From Streptomyces hygroscopicus subsp. hygroscopicus (lineage in GTDB: Bacteria > Actinomycetota > Actinomycetes > Streptomycetales > Streptomycetaceae), in the NCBI RefSeq assembly GCF_001553455.1, contig NZ_BBOX01000116.1, positions 1 through 64,000 of the forward strand: DNA of 64,000 bases, written 5' to 3'. Positions 28,944 through 37,094 of the stretch are shown here, piece after piece. Each line of letters begins with the position of its first letter. Position 1 is the stretch's first letter. The notes under the pieces were generated by a model, which was not told the DNA's origin, searched no databases, and saw nothing but the letters and a program-made list of their open reading frames with translations. A program made the translations under genes and the position numbers.

Positions 28944-29804
28944 ATGCAGCCCGGCACCATCGCCCTCGTCCTCGCCGCCGCCGCATGCCATGCCCTGTGG
29001 AACACCGCCTCCAAGTACAAACGAGGCGATACGGTCCTGTTCGTCTGGGGGTACACGATCGCCTCGGCGGCGTTGTTCCTCCCGCTGGGCGTCGCGTTCA
29101 TCGTGACCGGCGCGCAGGCCCTGGACCGGGAACTCGCGGTCGGCTGCGCGGTCTCCGCCGTCCTGCACCTGGCGTACTCGCTGACGTTGCAGGCCGGATA
29201 CGGCCGCGCCGAACTCGGCGTCGTCTACCCCGTCGCCCGCGGAACCGGCCCCGTGCTCACCATGCTCTGCGCACTGCTCGTCCTGGGCGAACACCTCACC
29301 GGCACGGCGATCCTCGGCGCCGCGCTGGTCGTCGTCGGCATCCTCGTCGTCACCGGCAATCCCTTCGCCTCCGGCCATCGCCACCCCCTCCCCGGTATCG
29401 CCTGGGGGGCCGCTACTGGTGTGACGATCGCCGCCTACACACTCTGGGACGGCTACGGCATCACCGTCCTGCACCTCGAACCCGTCCCGTACTTCGTCGG
29501 CACACTGCTACTGCAGACCCTCATGCTCCTGCCGCGCGGCCTGGCCCGGCGCAAGCAGCTCGCGCCCGAAATCCGCACCGACGCGGTCCCGATCCTCGTG
29601 ATCGCGGTACTCTCGCCGATCGCCTACATCCTCGTCCTCGTCGCGATGCGCACCGCCCCCCTTGCCCTCGTCGCCCCGCTCCGCGAATCGTCCATCATCC
29701 TCGGATCGCTGCTCGCCTGGCGGCTCTTCCACGAAGGGCACCTTCCCCGCCGCATCACCGGCGCCGTGATCGTTCTCGCCGGCACCGCCGCAATCAGCCA
29801 GTAA
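28944..29804 (+). CDS. EamA/DMT-family transporter
   Basis: 286 residues with about ten hydrophobic helices. The two-fold EamA repeat is visible: ACHALWNTASKYKRGD and YSLTLQAGYGRAELGVVYPV in the first half, LVLVAMRTAPLALVAPLRES in the second. These proteins move metabolites such as amino acids or sugars across the cytoplasmic membrane. Ten base pairs separate it from the RpiR gene, so the two form an operon; the substrate is presumably what the regulator senses. Confidence 0.88.
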   Translation: MQPGTIALVLAAAACHALWNTASKYKRGDTVLFVWGYTIASAALFLPLGVAFIVTGAQALDRELAVGCAVSAVLHLAYSLTLQAGYGRAELGVVYPVARGTGPVLTMLCALLVLGEHLTGTAILGAALVVVGILVVTGNPFASGHRHPLPGIAWGAATGVTIAAYTLWDGYGITVLHLEPVPYFVGTLLLQTLMLLPRGLARRKQLAPEIRTDAVPILVIAVLSPIAYILVLVAMRTAPLALVAPLRESSIILGSLLAWRLFHEGHLPRRITGAVIVLAGTAAISQ

Positions 29805-30229
29805 AGAGTGCGCCTGTTGCACCCTGACGCCGGTACCGGGCCGTTTGGCGGCCAAGGCCCGGCATCCGTGCACCCAGGTGAGTCTCCAGCAGGCATCCAG
29901 GAACCCCGTGCCCTCCACCGCGAAGTCGCTCCCGGCCGACGGTGGGCGTCCGGCGACTGGCTGCAGACCCCCTTCGAGATGCCTTTGCCGTTCATCGACG
30001 AGGCCATGACCGTGACGGCGGACTCCACGACTCCCACGGCACGGTCGTCGTCGCCGACGACGGTGTCGTCACTCCGAACGGGATCCTCGTCTCGCCCGAC
30101 GGCCGGCCGCTCTACCTGGCCCTTTTGAGGATCGGCCCGTACCACCAGTGCAACGCGGCATGGACAACCCCCATCGGGCGAACCTAACCTCCCATGCACC
30201 TAATCAACTGATTGAATACAGGTGATGTC
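29805..30229. other. 425-bp stretch without an intact gene
   Basis: Between the EamA gene and the NTF2-like gene no complete coding sequence is convincing. The right part (about 30025-30130) holds a gluconolactonase-like fragment listed separately. ACCTAACCTCCCATGCACCTAA at 30182-30203 resembles iron-box half-sites but is not a 19-bp box. Confidence 0.5.
30025..30130 (+). pseudogene. SMP-30/gluconolactonase fragment
   Basis: A short open stretch reads GTVVVADDGVVTPNGILVSP followed by DGRPLYLA. This is the NGI-x-x-SPDG blade motif of the SMP-30/gluconolactonase/LRE family. Nothing recognisable of the family lies on either side, so it is a remnant. Confidence 0.5.
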
Positions 30230-30628
30230 GTGCACCCGTTCCGCAAGGCCGTCGAGAACCGAGACGAGGCCGCCATCGAGGCACTCCTCGCCGAGAACGT
30301 CGTCTTCACCAGTCCCGTCGCCTTCAAGCCGTACCCGGGCAAGGCGATCACCGCGGCGATCCTGCGCGGCGTGATGCGGGTCTTCGAGGACTTCACCTAC
30401 GTCCGCGAGATCGCGAACCCCGACGGCCGCGACCACGCATTCGTCTTCACCGCCACCGTGGACGGGCGGCAGATCCAGGGCTGCGACTTCCTCCACTTCG
30501 ACGAGGAGGGGAAGATCGACGACTTCACCGTCATGGTCCGGCCGCTGTCCGCCGCCAAGGCGCTCGCCGAGGCGATGGGCGCCCAGTTCGACCAGATCGC
30601 CGCCGAGGCTGCGGGGGCCGAAGCATGA
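30230..30628 (+). CDS. NTF2-like (SnoaL-type) protein
   Basis: 132 residues from GTG 30230 (ACAGGTGAT upstream); a TTG at 30212 would add six. The pattern FRKAVENRDEAAIEALLAEN, FTSPVAFKPYPGK, VMRVFEDFTYVREI and HFDEEGKIDDFTVMVRPL is a cone-shaped NTF2-like fold, a family of small-molecule binding proteins, isomerases and cyclases. No catalytic Asp/His pair can be assigned with confidence. Its stop overlaps the ATG of the broken flavoprotein gene (ATGA), so it once belonged to a two-gene unit. Confidence 0.8.
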   Translation: MHPFRKAVENRDEAAIEALLAENVVFTSPVAFKPYPGKAITAAILRGVMRVFEDFTYVREIANPDGRDHAFVFTATVDGRQIQGCDFLHFDEEGKIDDFTVMVRPLSAAKALAEAMGAQFDQIAAEAAGAEA

Positions 30629-31085
30629 CGGACGTCGACGCCGCCGTCATCGGAGCCGGCAATGCCGGCCTCACCGCCGCCACCACCCTCCAGCGCGCCG
30701 GGCTGCGCACCCTGCTGGCCGAGCGGCACAACGTCCCCGGGGGCTGTGCCACCTCTTTCCGTCGCGGGCGGTAGGAGTTCGGGGTAGCCCTGCACCAGCT
30801 GTCCGGCGTCGGCCTCGACGGGCCAGGGCTGCACCCCCGCGGGGGCTCTTCGACAAGCTGGGCGTGGCCGACCGGATCGACTTCCTGCAGGAGGAGGACC
30901 TGTCCCGGGCCGTCGTCCCCGGCCGGCACGACGTGACCGTGCCGGCCGACTGGGCCGGGGCCGCCGACGCCCTGCGGCAACCGGGACCGCATCGAGCGCT
31001 TCTTCCAACTCCTGCGGGACGTCGCGGGCTGGCAGATCGCCGCCGGCGCGATCCGGGATTCGCCACGAAACTCCAGATCGCTGCC
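30625..31085 (+). pseudogene. Phytoene-desaturase-like NAD(P)/FAD oxidoreductase, broken
   Basis: It begins MTDVDAAVIGAGNAGLTAAT, then LQRAGLRTLLAERHNVPGGC and ATSFRRGR, a clear FAD-binding N-terminus of the phytoene desaturase/CrtI-like group. A TAG interrupts at 30772-30774. Pieces GLFDKLGVADRIDFLQEEDL, RAVVPGRHDVTVPADWAG and IERFFQLLRDVAGWQIA follow in other frames, after which homology stops and a transposase remnant begins. At least one nonsense mutation, two frameshifts and a truncation are needed. Confidence 0.85.
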
Positions 31086-31127
31086 GCACTCGCCCGCCGG
31101 GCCACCCGGGCCGGAGTGGGCTTCCGC

Positions 31128-31386
31128 GGTAGCGGCCGGCTGTGCCCACGGCGACCAGGACGGTTTCCGCCGTGAACCGGCCGCAGCCGGAATGCCGTTC
31201 GTGATGGCCCTCACACGGCGCCGCGGCACCTGGGCGTACGGCCCCGATGGCCACACCCCGGTTGACGCCGCCCGGGAACTGGCCTGGCGCGGCCCCGGCC
31301 GGCCGGGCGACTGGACGGCGGTGACCCGCACCTTCCGCGACGGGCACACCACCACCTGGTGGGCCGCCGACGCGTCCGCACTCCGT
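31128..31386 (+). pseudogene. Transposase fragment (DDE_5/IS701-like), internal part
   Basis: The frame reads DQDGFRREPAAAGMPFVMAL, then TRRRGTWAYGPDGHTPVDAA, then GDWTAVTRTFRDGHTTTWWA. This looks like the middle of an IS701-type transposase, after the AD-x-GYG motif. The ends are missing. The frame stays open into the PucR gene, so an automatic annotation would fuse the two. Confidence 0.6.
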
Positions 31387-31518
31387 GTTCTTGGAAGCCC
31401 GTGCCTGTTACGTTCCCGGGTCACCGCCGAGCAGGCAGGCCACCACGAACCGCGCGCCGAGCAACTACGCCGAAGCCCTGCGGTTGCGGTTGTGGTCCCT
31501 TCCGGAATGTTGGAGAAG

Positions 31519-32706
31519 ATGCGATGGCGTGTTTTGATGACGCTCGTGACCGACGATCTGCCAAGCGTTGACCGCTTGGACAAACTCGGTCGGCTGTGTG
31601 GTGTCCTCACTGACCGGATCGATGAGATCAGCGAGATGCTGACGGAGCGCATTCGCACGGAGATCCCGTCCTACGCCCAGATGCCGCGCGAGGAGCATGA
31701 CCGGACGGTCCGGGCGACCGCGCAGACTCTGCTGTCGAGCCTGGCAGCGGGCGAGGAGCCGGCCGCCGACCAGTTGCGGGAGATTCAGCTGGCCTCGCGC
31801 CGGCGCTCCTACTACGGGCTGCCGGTCTATGACGTACTGGCCGCCTTCCACGTGGTGGCCCGCGAGCTGTGGGAGCAGCTGCGCCAGGCGCACGACGGGG
31901 ACGAAGGCGCGCTGATCGAACTGGTGGGGCCGATCTGGCTGTGGATCCAGGCGATGAGCAGCGTCGTCGTGGACGCGTACATCGAGGAGGCCGGGGCCCG
32001 GCACAGCTACGAGGCCGGGCTTCGCCAGCGCCTGTTCGAACTGCTGCGCGGCGGCGGTGCCACGGATGAGCAGGTACGGGAGATCGCGCGGGAACTCGGC
32101 TTCGATCCGTCCGGTCGGTTCCAGGCGTTGTGCGCCCCCGCGGGGGCCTGGTCACAGGGCCAGCTGGATCCGCTGCACCGGGCCGCCCGGCAGCTCGGCG
32201 GGACGGTGCAGTGCGGTCTGCATGGAGCAGTGCTGATCGTCCTCGCGCAGAATGTGCCCACGGCGAAGGTGGTGTCGCGGGTGGCACAGCTGGGTGGCAG
32301 CGGGGCGCTGCTCGGCGTCGGGCTGCTCCGGGAGGGCCTGGTGGGTGCCGAGATGAGCATCGGGGACGCGGAGAGGGCCCTGCGCCTGGCACCGGGGGGC
32401 GGAAGCGGCGTCATCCGCTTCGAGGACGTATGGCTGCAGGCGAGCCTGACGGGTGCCGAGCAGCGACTGGAGCCGCTGTTCACGCGGGCCAGGCAGGTGG
32501 CACGGGAGAACCCGATTCTGGTCGACGCCGTACGGGCCTTCTCCCGGTGCGGTTTCACGCTCTCCGGTGCCGCCACCGAACTGGGGGTCCATCCGAACAC
32601 GGTTGGTTACCGGCTCGCCCGGTGGCAGGATCTGACCGGGCTCGACCCTCGGACGCTCCCCGGTCTGCTGCGTTCCGTCCTGGCGGATCTGACTGATCCC
32701 GGGTAG
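31519..32706 (+). CDS. PucR/CdaR-type transcriptional regulator
   Basis: 395 residues from ATG 31519 (GGAGAAG directly upstream, tight spacing); ATG 31507 and 31537 are alternatives, and the longer open frame upstream is transposase remnant. The N-terminal part resembles an RsbR-type sensor helix bundle (ISEMLTERIRTEI, YDVLAAFHVVARELWEQLRQ), the middle is a GGDEF-like CdaR region, and the C-terminus is the PucR helix-turn-helix (FSRCGFTLSGAATELGVHPN, then TVGYRLARWQDLTGLDPRT). PucR-type activators respond to catabolic substrates. The gene sits 130 bp upstream of, and on the same strand as, the P450 cluster it probably controls. Confidence 0.85.
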   Translation: MRWRVLMTLVTDDLPSVDRLDKLGRLCGVLTDRIDEISEMLTERIRTEIPSYAQMPREEHDRTVRATAQTLLSSLAAGEEPAADQLREIQLASRRRSYYGLPVYDVLAAFHVVARELWEQLRQAHDGDEGALIELVGPIWLWIQAMSSVVVDAYIEEAGARHSYEAGLRQRLFELLRGGGATDEQVREIARELGFDPSGRFQALCAPAGAWSQGQLDPLHRAARQLGGTVQCGLHGAVLIVLAQNVPTAKVVSRVAQLGGSGALLGVGLLREGLVGAEMSIGDAERALRLAPGGGSGVIRFEDVWLQASLTGAEQRLEPLFTRARQVARENPILVDAVRAFSRCGFTLSGAATELGVHPNTVGYRLARWQDLTGLDPRTLPGLLRSVLADLTDPG

Positions 32707-32736
32707 CCGGCGGTTCCGGGCGGACCGGCGCTTTGT

Positions 32737-32753
32737 GGAATCCACATGATTCC
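32737..32753. promoter_or_regulatory. Inverted repeat between the PucR and P450 genes
   Basis: GGAATC-CACAT-GATTCC, a perfect 6-bp inverted repeat with a 5-bp spacer, flanked by CGGACCGG on the left and CCGGTCCGG on the right, so a second imperfect symmetric arm encloses it. It lies about 85 bp before the P450 start and is a candidate operator for the regulator immediately upstream. Confidence 0.45.
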
Positions 32754-32836
32754 GGTCCGGCATCCCGGCGTTCGCCCAATGTCCGGCAGCGGCTCGCTTC
32801 CTACGCTCGGCGTACCGAAAGCGAGGAGCACAGCCG

Positions 32837-34051
32837 ATGCCGTCAGACGTGATCTTCGCCCCGGCCGACCCGGGGTTTCTCCGCGACCGCTACCCGACCT
32901 ACCGGAGACTGCGCGACGAGGCTCCGGTGCTGTGGACCTCGCTCAACGGCCGACGATGCTGTGTCGTCACCCGGTACGCCGATGTCGATGCGGTACTGCG
33001 CGACGAGCGGGCACGGGTGCAGCCGGAGCCGGGTGCGGTGCCCGCACACATCGGTGCCGGGCCGGCAGCGGAGTTCTACCGCACCCTGCCCTGCCTCGAT
33101 CCGCCCGCCCATACACGCCTGCGCAGACTGATCATGCCGGCCTTCACTCCGCGCAGGGTGCAGGGGATGTGCGGGTGGATCGCCGAGATCGTCGACGACT
33201 GCCTGGACGCCGTGGCCGGTGCCGGGGAGATCGACTTCGTCCGGGAGATCGCCTCGGTGATCCCGGCCCGGATCGCCTGCCGGCTGATCCATGCGCCCGA
33301 GTCGGACGCCGAGACGCTGCTCAGCCACCAGCCCGCCCTCAACCACGTGCTCAGCCAGGGCGACCTCACCCCCCACGCCCTGGCCACCGCCGACGACGCC
33401 GCGCGCTTCTCCTTCGACTACTTCGGCGGCATCCTGGACTCCCTGCGCGGCAGGCTGCCGAATGACGACGTGGTGGGGGCACTGCTGGCCGGCGCCGAGG
33501 ACGGGGACCGGCTGAGCCGTACCGAACTCGTCACGACGCTGATCGGCCTGCTCGTCGCCAGCTACCACACCACGCGAGTGAGCCTCACCTCGGCGGTCCA
33601 CTCCCTGTTGCGCAACCCCGAGCAGTCGGCCGCCCTGCGCGCGGAACCCGGCCTCGCCGCGAACGCCTGGACCGAGACGCTGCGTTTCGACGCACCGGTC
33701 CACTTCGTCTGGCGCGACCTGGCCGCCCCGGTACAGGTCGCCGGCGAACGCCTCGACGCAGGCACGCACGTGGTGCTCGGTCTGGCGGCGGCCAACCGGG
33801 ACGAACGCCGGTTTCCCGCTGCCGACCGCCTCGACATCAGCCGTGCCGACCACCGGCACATGGCCTTCGCCGCCGGTGCGCACTACTGCCCCGGGGCACC
33901 GCTCTCGCGATGGGAGGGCCAGATCTTCCTGACCCGCTTCTTCGCACGGTTCCCCGACGCCGAGGTGACGGCCGACGAGCCGGTCCGCTCCCACGACCTG
34001 ACGTTCGCCTCCACCGAGGCACTCCCGCTGCGGCTGGGGCGGGGCGCATGA
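32837..34051 (+). CDS. Cytochrome P450
   Basis: 404 residues, the bacterial class I length. The heme loop is MAFAAGAHYCPGAPLSRWEG with Cys351; the ExxR motif appears as ETLRFDAPV; the I-helix has ASYHTTR where AGxxTT is usual, so the acid/threonine pair is not standard. CLDPPAHTRLRRL is the usual C-helix motif. AGGAG precedes the ATG. Its stop overlaps the start of the ferredoxin gene, the usual redox partner arrangement. The substrate is unknown; the setting suggests oxidation of a compound then degraded by the downstream hydrolases. Confidence 0.93.
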   Translation: MPSDVIFAPADPGFLRDRYPTYRRLRDEAPVLWTSLNGRRCCVVTRYADVDAVLRDERARVQPEPGAVPAHIGAGPAAEFYRTLPCLDPPAHTRLRRLIMPAFTPRRVQGMCGWIAEIVDDCLDAVAGAGEIDFVREIASVIPARIACRLIHAPESDAETLLSHQPALNHVLSQGDLTPHALATADDAARFSFDYFGGILDSLRGRLPNDDVVGALLAGAEDGDRLSRTELVTTLIGLLVASYHTTRVSLTSAVHSLLRNPEQSAALRAEPGLAANAWTETLRFDAPVHFVWRDLAAPVQVAGERLDAGTHVVLGLAAANRDERRFPAADRLDISRADHRHMAFAAGAHYCPGAPLSRWEGQIFLTRFFARFPDAEVTADEPVRSHDLTFASTEALPLRLGRGA

Positions 34052-34257
34052 GGGCGAGGGCCGACCGCAGTCGCTGCTGCGGGTTCGGGAACTGCGCGGA
34101 GCTCTGCCCGGAGGTGTTCGCCCCCGACGAGGAGGACAACCGGGCCCGGATGCTTCAGCAGACCCTGCCGACACGACTGGTCGGCGTGGTACTGCGCGCG
34201 GCCCACGAGTGCCCGACCGCCGCGATCACTGTGGGCAACGCGAAGGAGAGAAGCTGA
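34048..34257 (+). CDS. [3Fe-4S]-type ferredoxin
   Basis: 69 residues from ATG 34048, which overlaps the P450 stop as ATGA. The cluster ligands are in CCGFGNCAELCPEVF and the late AHECPTAAI, a pattern of small ferredoxins that feed electrons to Streptomyces P450s. No ferredoxin reductase gene is in the cluster, so a housekeeping reductase is presumably shared. Its last base is also the first base of the next start (TGATG). Confidence 0.9.
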   Translation: MRARADRSRCCGFGNCAELCPEVFAPDEEDNRARMLQQTLPTRLVGVVLRAAHECPTAAITVGNAKERS

Positions 34258-35174
34258 TGCGCCTGGTGACCTACGGCCCGCCGAACGGCGAGGAACCGGG
34301 AGTGCTGATCGGCGACCACCTGCTGCTGCCGCTGCGCCCGGTCCTCCGCCGTGCCGGCCTGCACATCGCGGAGATGGGGGACCTCCTCGGACTCTGGCCC
34401 GCCGTGGAAGCACTGGTGCGGCAGGCCGTGGTGGCCGGTGACGGCGCCGTCCCGCTCGACGGGCTGCGCCTCGGGCCGCCCGTGCCGCGCCCCGGCAAGA
34501 TCGTCGCGATTGGTTTCAACTACCCTCAGCACGCCACCGGAGTGCTCAGCGGAGCGGAACCGGCCGGCGATCCGGTCGTGTTCCTCAAGCCGCCGAGCGC
34601 GCTGAGCGGGCCGAACGATCCGTTGGTCAAGCCACCGGAGACCACGCAGCTCGACTACGAGCTGGAACTCGGCGTGGTGATCGGTCGGGCCTGCCGCCGG
34701 GTCCGGCGGCAGGACGCGCAGGCGCACGTGGCCGGCTACATGATCGCCAATGACGCTACTGCCCGGGACATCGCCCTGGGTGCCGGGGCGAGCAACCCTC
34801 TGCTGCTGCAGATCGCCCGTGGCAAGGGCTTCCCGACGTTCTGCCCGACCGGTCCCTGGCTGCTGACCTCGGACGAGATCGATCCGGACCGGCCTCTGCG
34901 TCTGACGCTGTCGGTGAACGGAGAACGCCGGCAGGACGCGTGGACCAGCAGCATGCTCGTCGACGTTCCCGGACTGATCGCATCGGTCAGCGCCACGATG
35001 GACCTCTTCCCCGGCGACCTCATCCTCACAGGCTCACCCGCCGGATGCGCCTTCCAGCTCGACCCTCCCGGCTATCTCCACGACGGGGACCGGATCCAGG
35101 CCGCGATCACCGGTCTCGGTCATATGGACCTGGTGGTGTGCGACGAGGTCCCCGATCCGCTCACCGTCAGCTGA
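34257..35174 (+). CDS. Fumarylacetoacetate hydrolase (FAH)-family protein
   Basis: 305 residues from ATG 34257, sharing a base with the ferredoxin stop. After a short N-terminal domain the FAH core is clear: KIVAIGFNYPQHA, VFLKPPSALSGPNDPLV, LDYELELGVVIGRACR with the metal-binding Glu pair, GYMIANDATARDIALG, and ILTGSPAGCAF near the end. Family members cleave or isomerise 2,4-dioxo acids, for example fumarylpyruvate, or decarboxylate oxaloacetate. In this cluster it probably handles a late ring-cleavage product. Confidence 0.9.
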   Translation: MRLVTYGPPNGEEPGVLIGDHLLLPLRPVLRRAGLHIAEMGDLLGLWPAVEALVRQAVVAGDGAVPLDGLRLGPPVPRPGKIVAIGFNYPQHATGVLSGAEPAGDPVVFLKPPSALSGPNDPLVKPPETTQLDYELELGVVIGRACRRVRRQDAQAHVAGYMIANDATARDIALGAGASNPLLLQIARGKGFPTFCPTGPWLLTSDEIDPDRPLRLTLSVNGERRQDAWTSSMLVDVPGLIASVSATMDLFPGDLILTGSPAGCAFQLDPPGYLHDGDRIQAAITGLGHMDLVVCDEVPDPLTVS

Positions 35175-35347
35175 GGAACACATGGCCACGCACCAGTTCC
35201 CCGAAGGCAGACCCATGGGTTGCCGCTGCCTGCATCGGCCCCCGCCACCGCAGCCGGCAGGCATATACCACCCGGCTGCGGCGCGGTGACGGCCCCCGGA
35301 CCGGGATCCAGGACCCGGATGTCTCTGAGCGGCAGGAGTGCGGCCCT

Positions 35348-36235
35348 ATGAGATTCGGCATCGCGGGCTTCGTCACGGACGAGAGCATGCGCCCCGAGCT
35401 TCTGGCCCAGGCGGTCGAAGAGCGCGGATTCGACTCCTTGTTCTTTCCGGAGCACTCGCACATACCCGCGAGCCGCACGTCCCCGTATCCGGGCGGCGGC
35501 GACCTGCCCCGGGGCTACTACCGCTCCTACGATCCCTTCATCGCGCTCGCCGTGGCGGCGCAGGCGACCCGGACCCTGCTCCTGGGCACCGGCATCTGCG
35601 CGCTCGTCCAGCGCGACCCCATCCACACCGCCAAGCAGGTGGCCACACTCGACCGGCTGAGCGGCGGCCGGTTCCTGTTCGGCGTGGGTGCCGGCTGGAA
35701 CCGTGAGGAGATGGCCCAGCACGGGACCGATCCGGTCACCCGGATGGCCCTGCTGCGCGAGCGGGTGCTCGCGATGAAGCGGCTGTGGAGCAGTGAGATC
35801 GCCGACTTCCACGGGGACCACGTACGCATCGAGCCGTCCTACCAGTGGCCGAAACCCCTGCAGCGGCCGCACCCGCCGGTACTGGTGGGAGGTATGGGCC
35901 CGACGGTCCTCGACCGGGTGCTGGAGTACGGCGACGGCTGGCTGCCCAACACGATCGGGCAGGACGACGCCCCCCTCGCCGCCGCGATCGCCGAGCTGGC
36001 CCGGCGGGCCGCCGACTCCGGCCGCGGCCGGATCCCGGTCACCGTACTCGGCGCGCCCGCGGACAGGGCCCGGCTGGACTCGTACGCCGAGATGGGCGTG
36101 GAGCGATGCGTGTTCGTGACGCGCGCCCGGCCGGATCCGGAGGTGTTGCACAGGCTCGACGAGCTCGCGTCCGTCGTGGACGGGCTCGGAGGCGGACGGC
36201 ACGGGGACGGACAGCAGAGGAAAGATGATGGCTGA
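35348..36235 (+). CDS. LLM-class flavin/F420-dependent oxidoreductase
   Basis: 295 residues from ATG 35348 (AGGAG upstream); the open frame extends leftward but without similarity. The luciferase-like TIM barrel shows MRFGIAGFVTDESMRPELLA, FDSLFFPEHSHIP, LLGTGICALVQRDPIHTAKQ, then VATLDRLSGGRFLFGVGAGW and LVGGMGPTVLDRVLEYGDGW. This subgroup in actinomycetes commonly uses F420; whether it acts as a monooxygenase (as RutA does) or a dehydrogenase cannot be told. A 173-bp gap separates it from the FAH gene; its end overlaps the next gene by 11 bp. Confidence 0.9.
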   Translation: MRFGIAGFVTDESMRPELLAQAVEERGFDSLFFPEHSHIPASRTSPYPGGGDLPRGYYRSYDPFIALAVAAQATRTLLLGTGICALVQRDPIHTAKQVATLDRLSGGRFLFGVGAGWNREEMAQHGTDPVTRMALLRERVLAMKRLWSSEIADFHGDHVRIEPSYQWPKPLQRPHPPVLVGGMGPTVLDRVLEYGDGWLPNTIGQDDAPLAAAIAELARRAADSGRGRIPVTVLGAPADRARLDSYAEMGVERCVFVTRARPDPEVLHRLDELASVVDGLGGGRHGDGQQRKDDG

Positions 36236-37094
36236 TCACCGACAGCGACAGAACCGCGTTCAGGTCGACGACCTGGTGTTCGACGTCCGGGAATGGGGCC
36301 CCAGTAACGGTGAACCCCTCCTCGCACTGCACGGTTTCCCGCAATGCGCCGCCAGTTGGGACGGACTGGGCCGGCGCCTGGCCGAGGCGGGCATCCGGAC
36401 GATCGCGTTCGACCAGCGCGGCTACTCGGCCGGGGCACGCCCGCCGCTGGACACCTACACGCTGGAGGCCGTGGTGGCCGACGCGCTCGGCGTTGCCGAC
36501 GGCCTCGGGCTCGGCCGTTTCCACCTCTGCGGATTTGGCAACGGCGCCATGCAGTCCTGGGAGCTGGCGGCCTCCGCGCCCGAGCGGGTGCGTTCGCTGA
36601 CCGCGTTGCGCTTCCCGCATCCTCGGGCGTTCGCTCTGGCCGTGGCGGCGGATGCGGAACAGCGCGCCCAGTGGTCGGCCCTGGAGGAGATGAATCCGCC
36701 GGTACCGGCGGCGAGGGCGCTCCTCGCCGACAACGGACGCGGCCTGCGCGAGTTCCTGCACAGATCCGGCATGCCCCCGCAGGAGGTGGAGCGGACCGCG
36801 TCGCGGGTGGGAGAAGAGGACGTGCTGGCAGCGGCCCTCGCATGGCACCTGATCCCGCTGGAGCGGATGGCCGAGGTGGACAGGACCCCGGTGCCGACGC
36901 TCTACATATGGACCGACGGACCCGCGCTCACCCGGGCCACCGCCGCACGCTGCGGCGACCATGTGGCGGGCGAGTTCCGCACGCTCACCCTGCCGGGCAT
37001 CGGCCACTGGATGCTGGAGACCGCGGCCGACCGACTGGCCGGGCCGATCACAACCCATGTGCAGGCAACCGGCAGCTCCACGGAGGCGTCATGA
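36225..37094 (+). CDS. Alpha/beta-hydrolase-fold protein lacking the nucleophile
   Basis: 289 residues. The fold is typical: LLALHGFPQCAASWDGLGRR (oxyanion HGF), IAFDQRGYSAGARP, and the C-terminal GIGHWMLETAADRLA with the catalytic His. The elbow reads HLCGFGNGAMQ, so the position normally Ser (GxSxG) or Asp (GHDWGG) is Gly. As read it cannot do normal nucleophilic catalysis; it may be a binding protein or use another mechanism. It overlaps the LLM gene by 11 bp and the next hydrolase gene as ATGA, so it is tightly coupled. Confidence 0.88.
   Translation: MMADHRQRQNRVQVDDLVFDVREWGPSNGEPLLALHGFPQCAASWDGLGRRLAEAGIRTIAFDQRGYSAGARPPLDTYTLEAVVADALGVADGLGLGRFHLCGFGNGAMQSWELAASAPERVRSLTALRFPHPRAFALAVAADAEQRAQWSALEEMNPPVPAARALLADNGRGLREFLHRSGMPPQEVERTASRVGEEDVLAAALAWHLIPLERMAEVDRTPVPTLYIWTDGPALTRATAARCGDHVAGEFRTLTLPGIGHWMLETAADRLAGPITTHVQATGSSTEAS

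Noticed and set aside
30178..30203. Iron-box-like sequence before the NTF2-like gene
   Set aside because: ACCTAACC and ACCTAA half-sites are present but do not form a 19-bp palindrome with the AGGCT centre.
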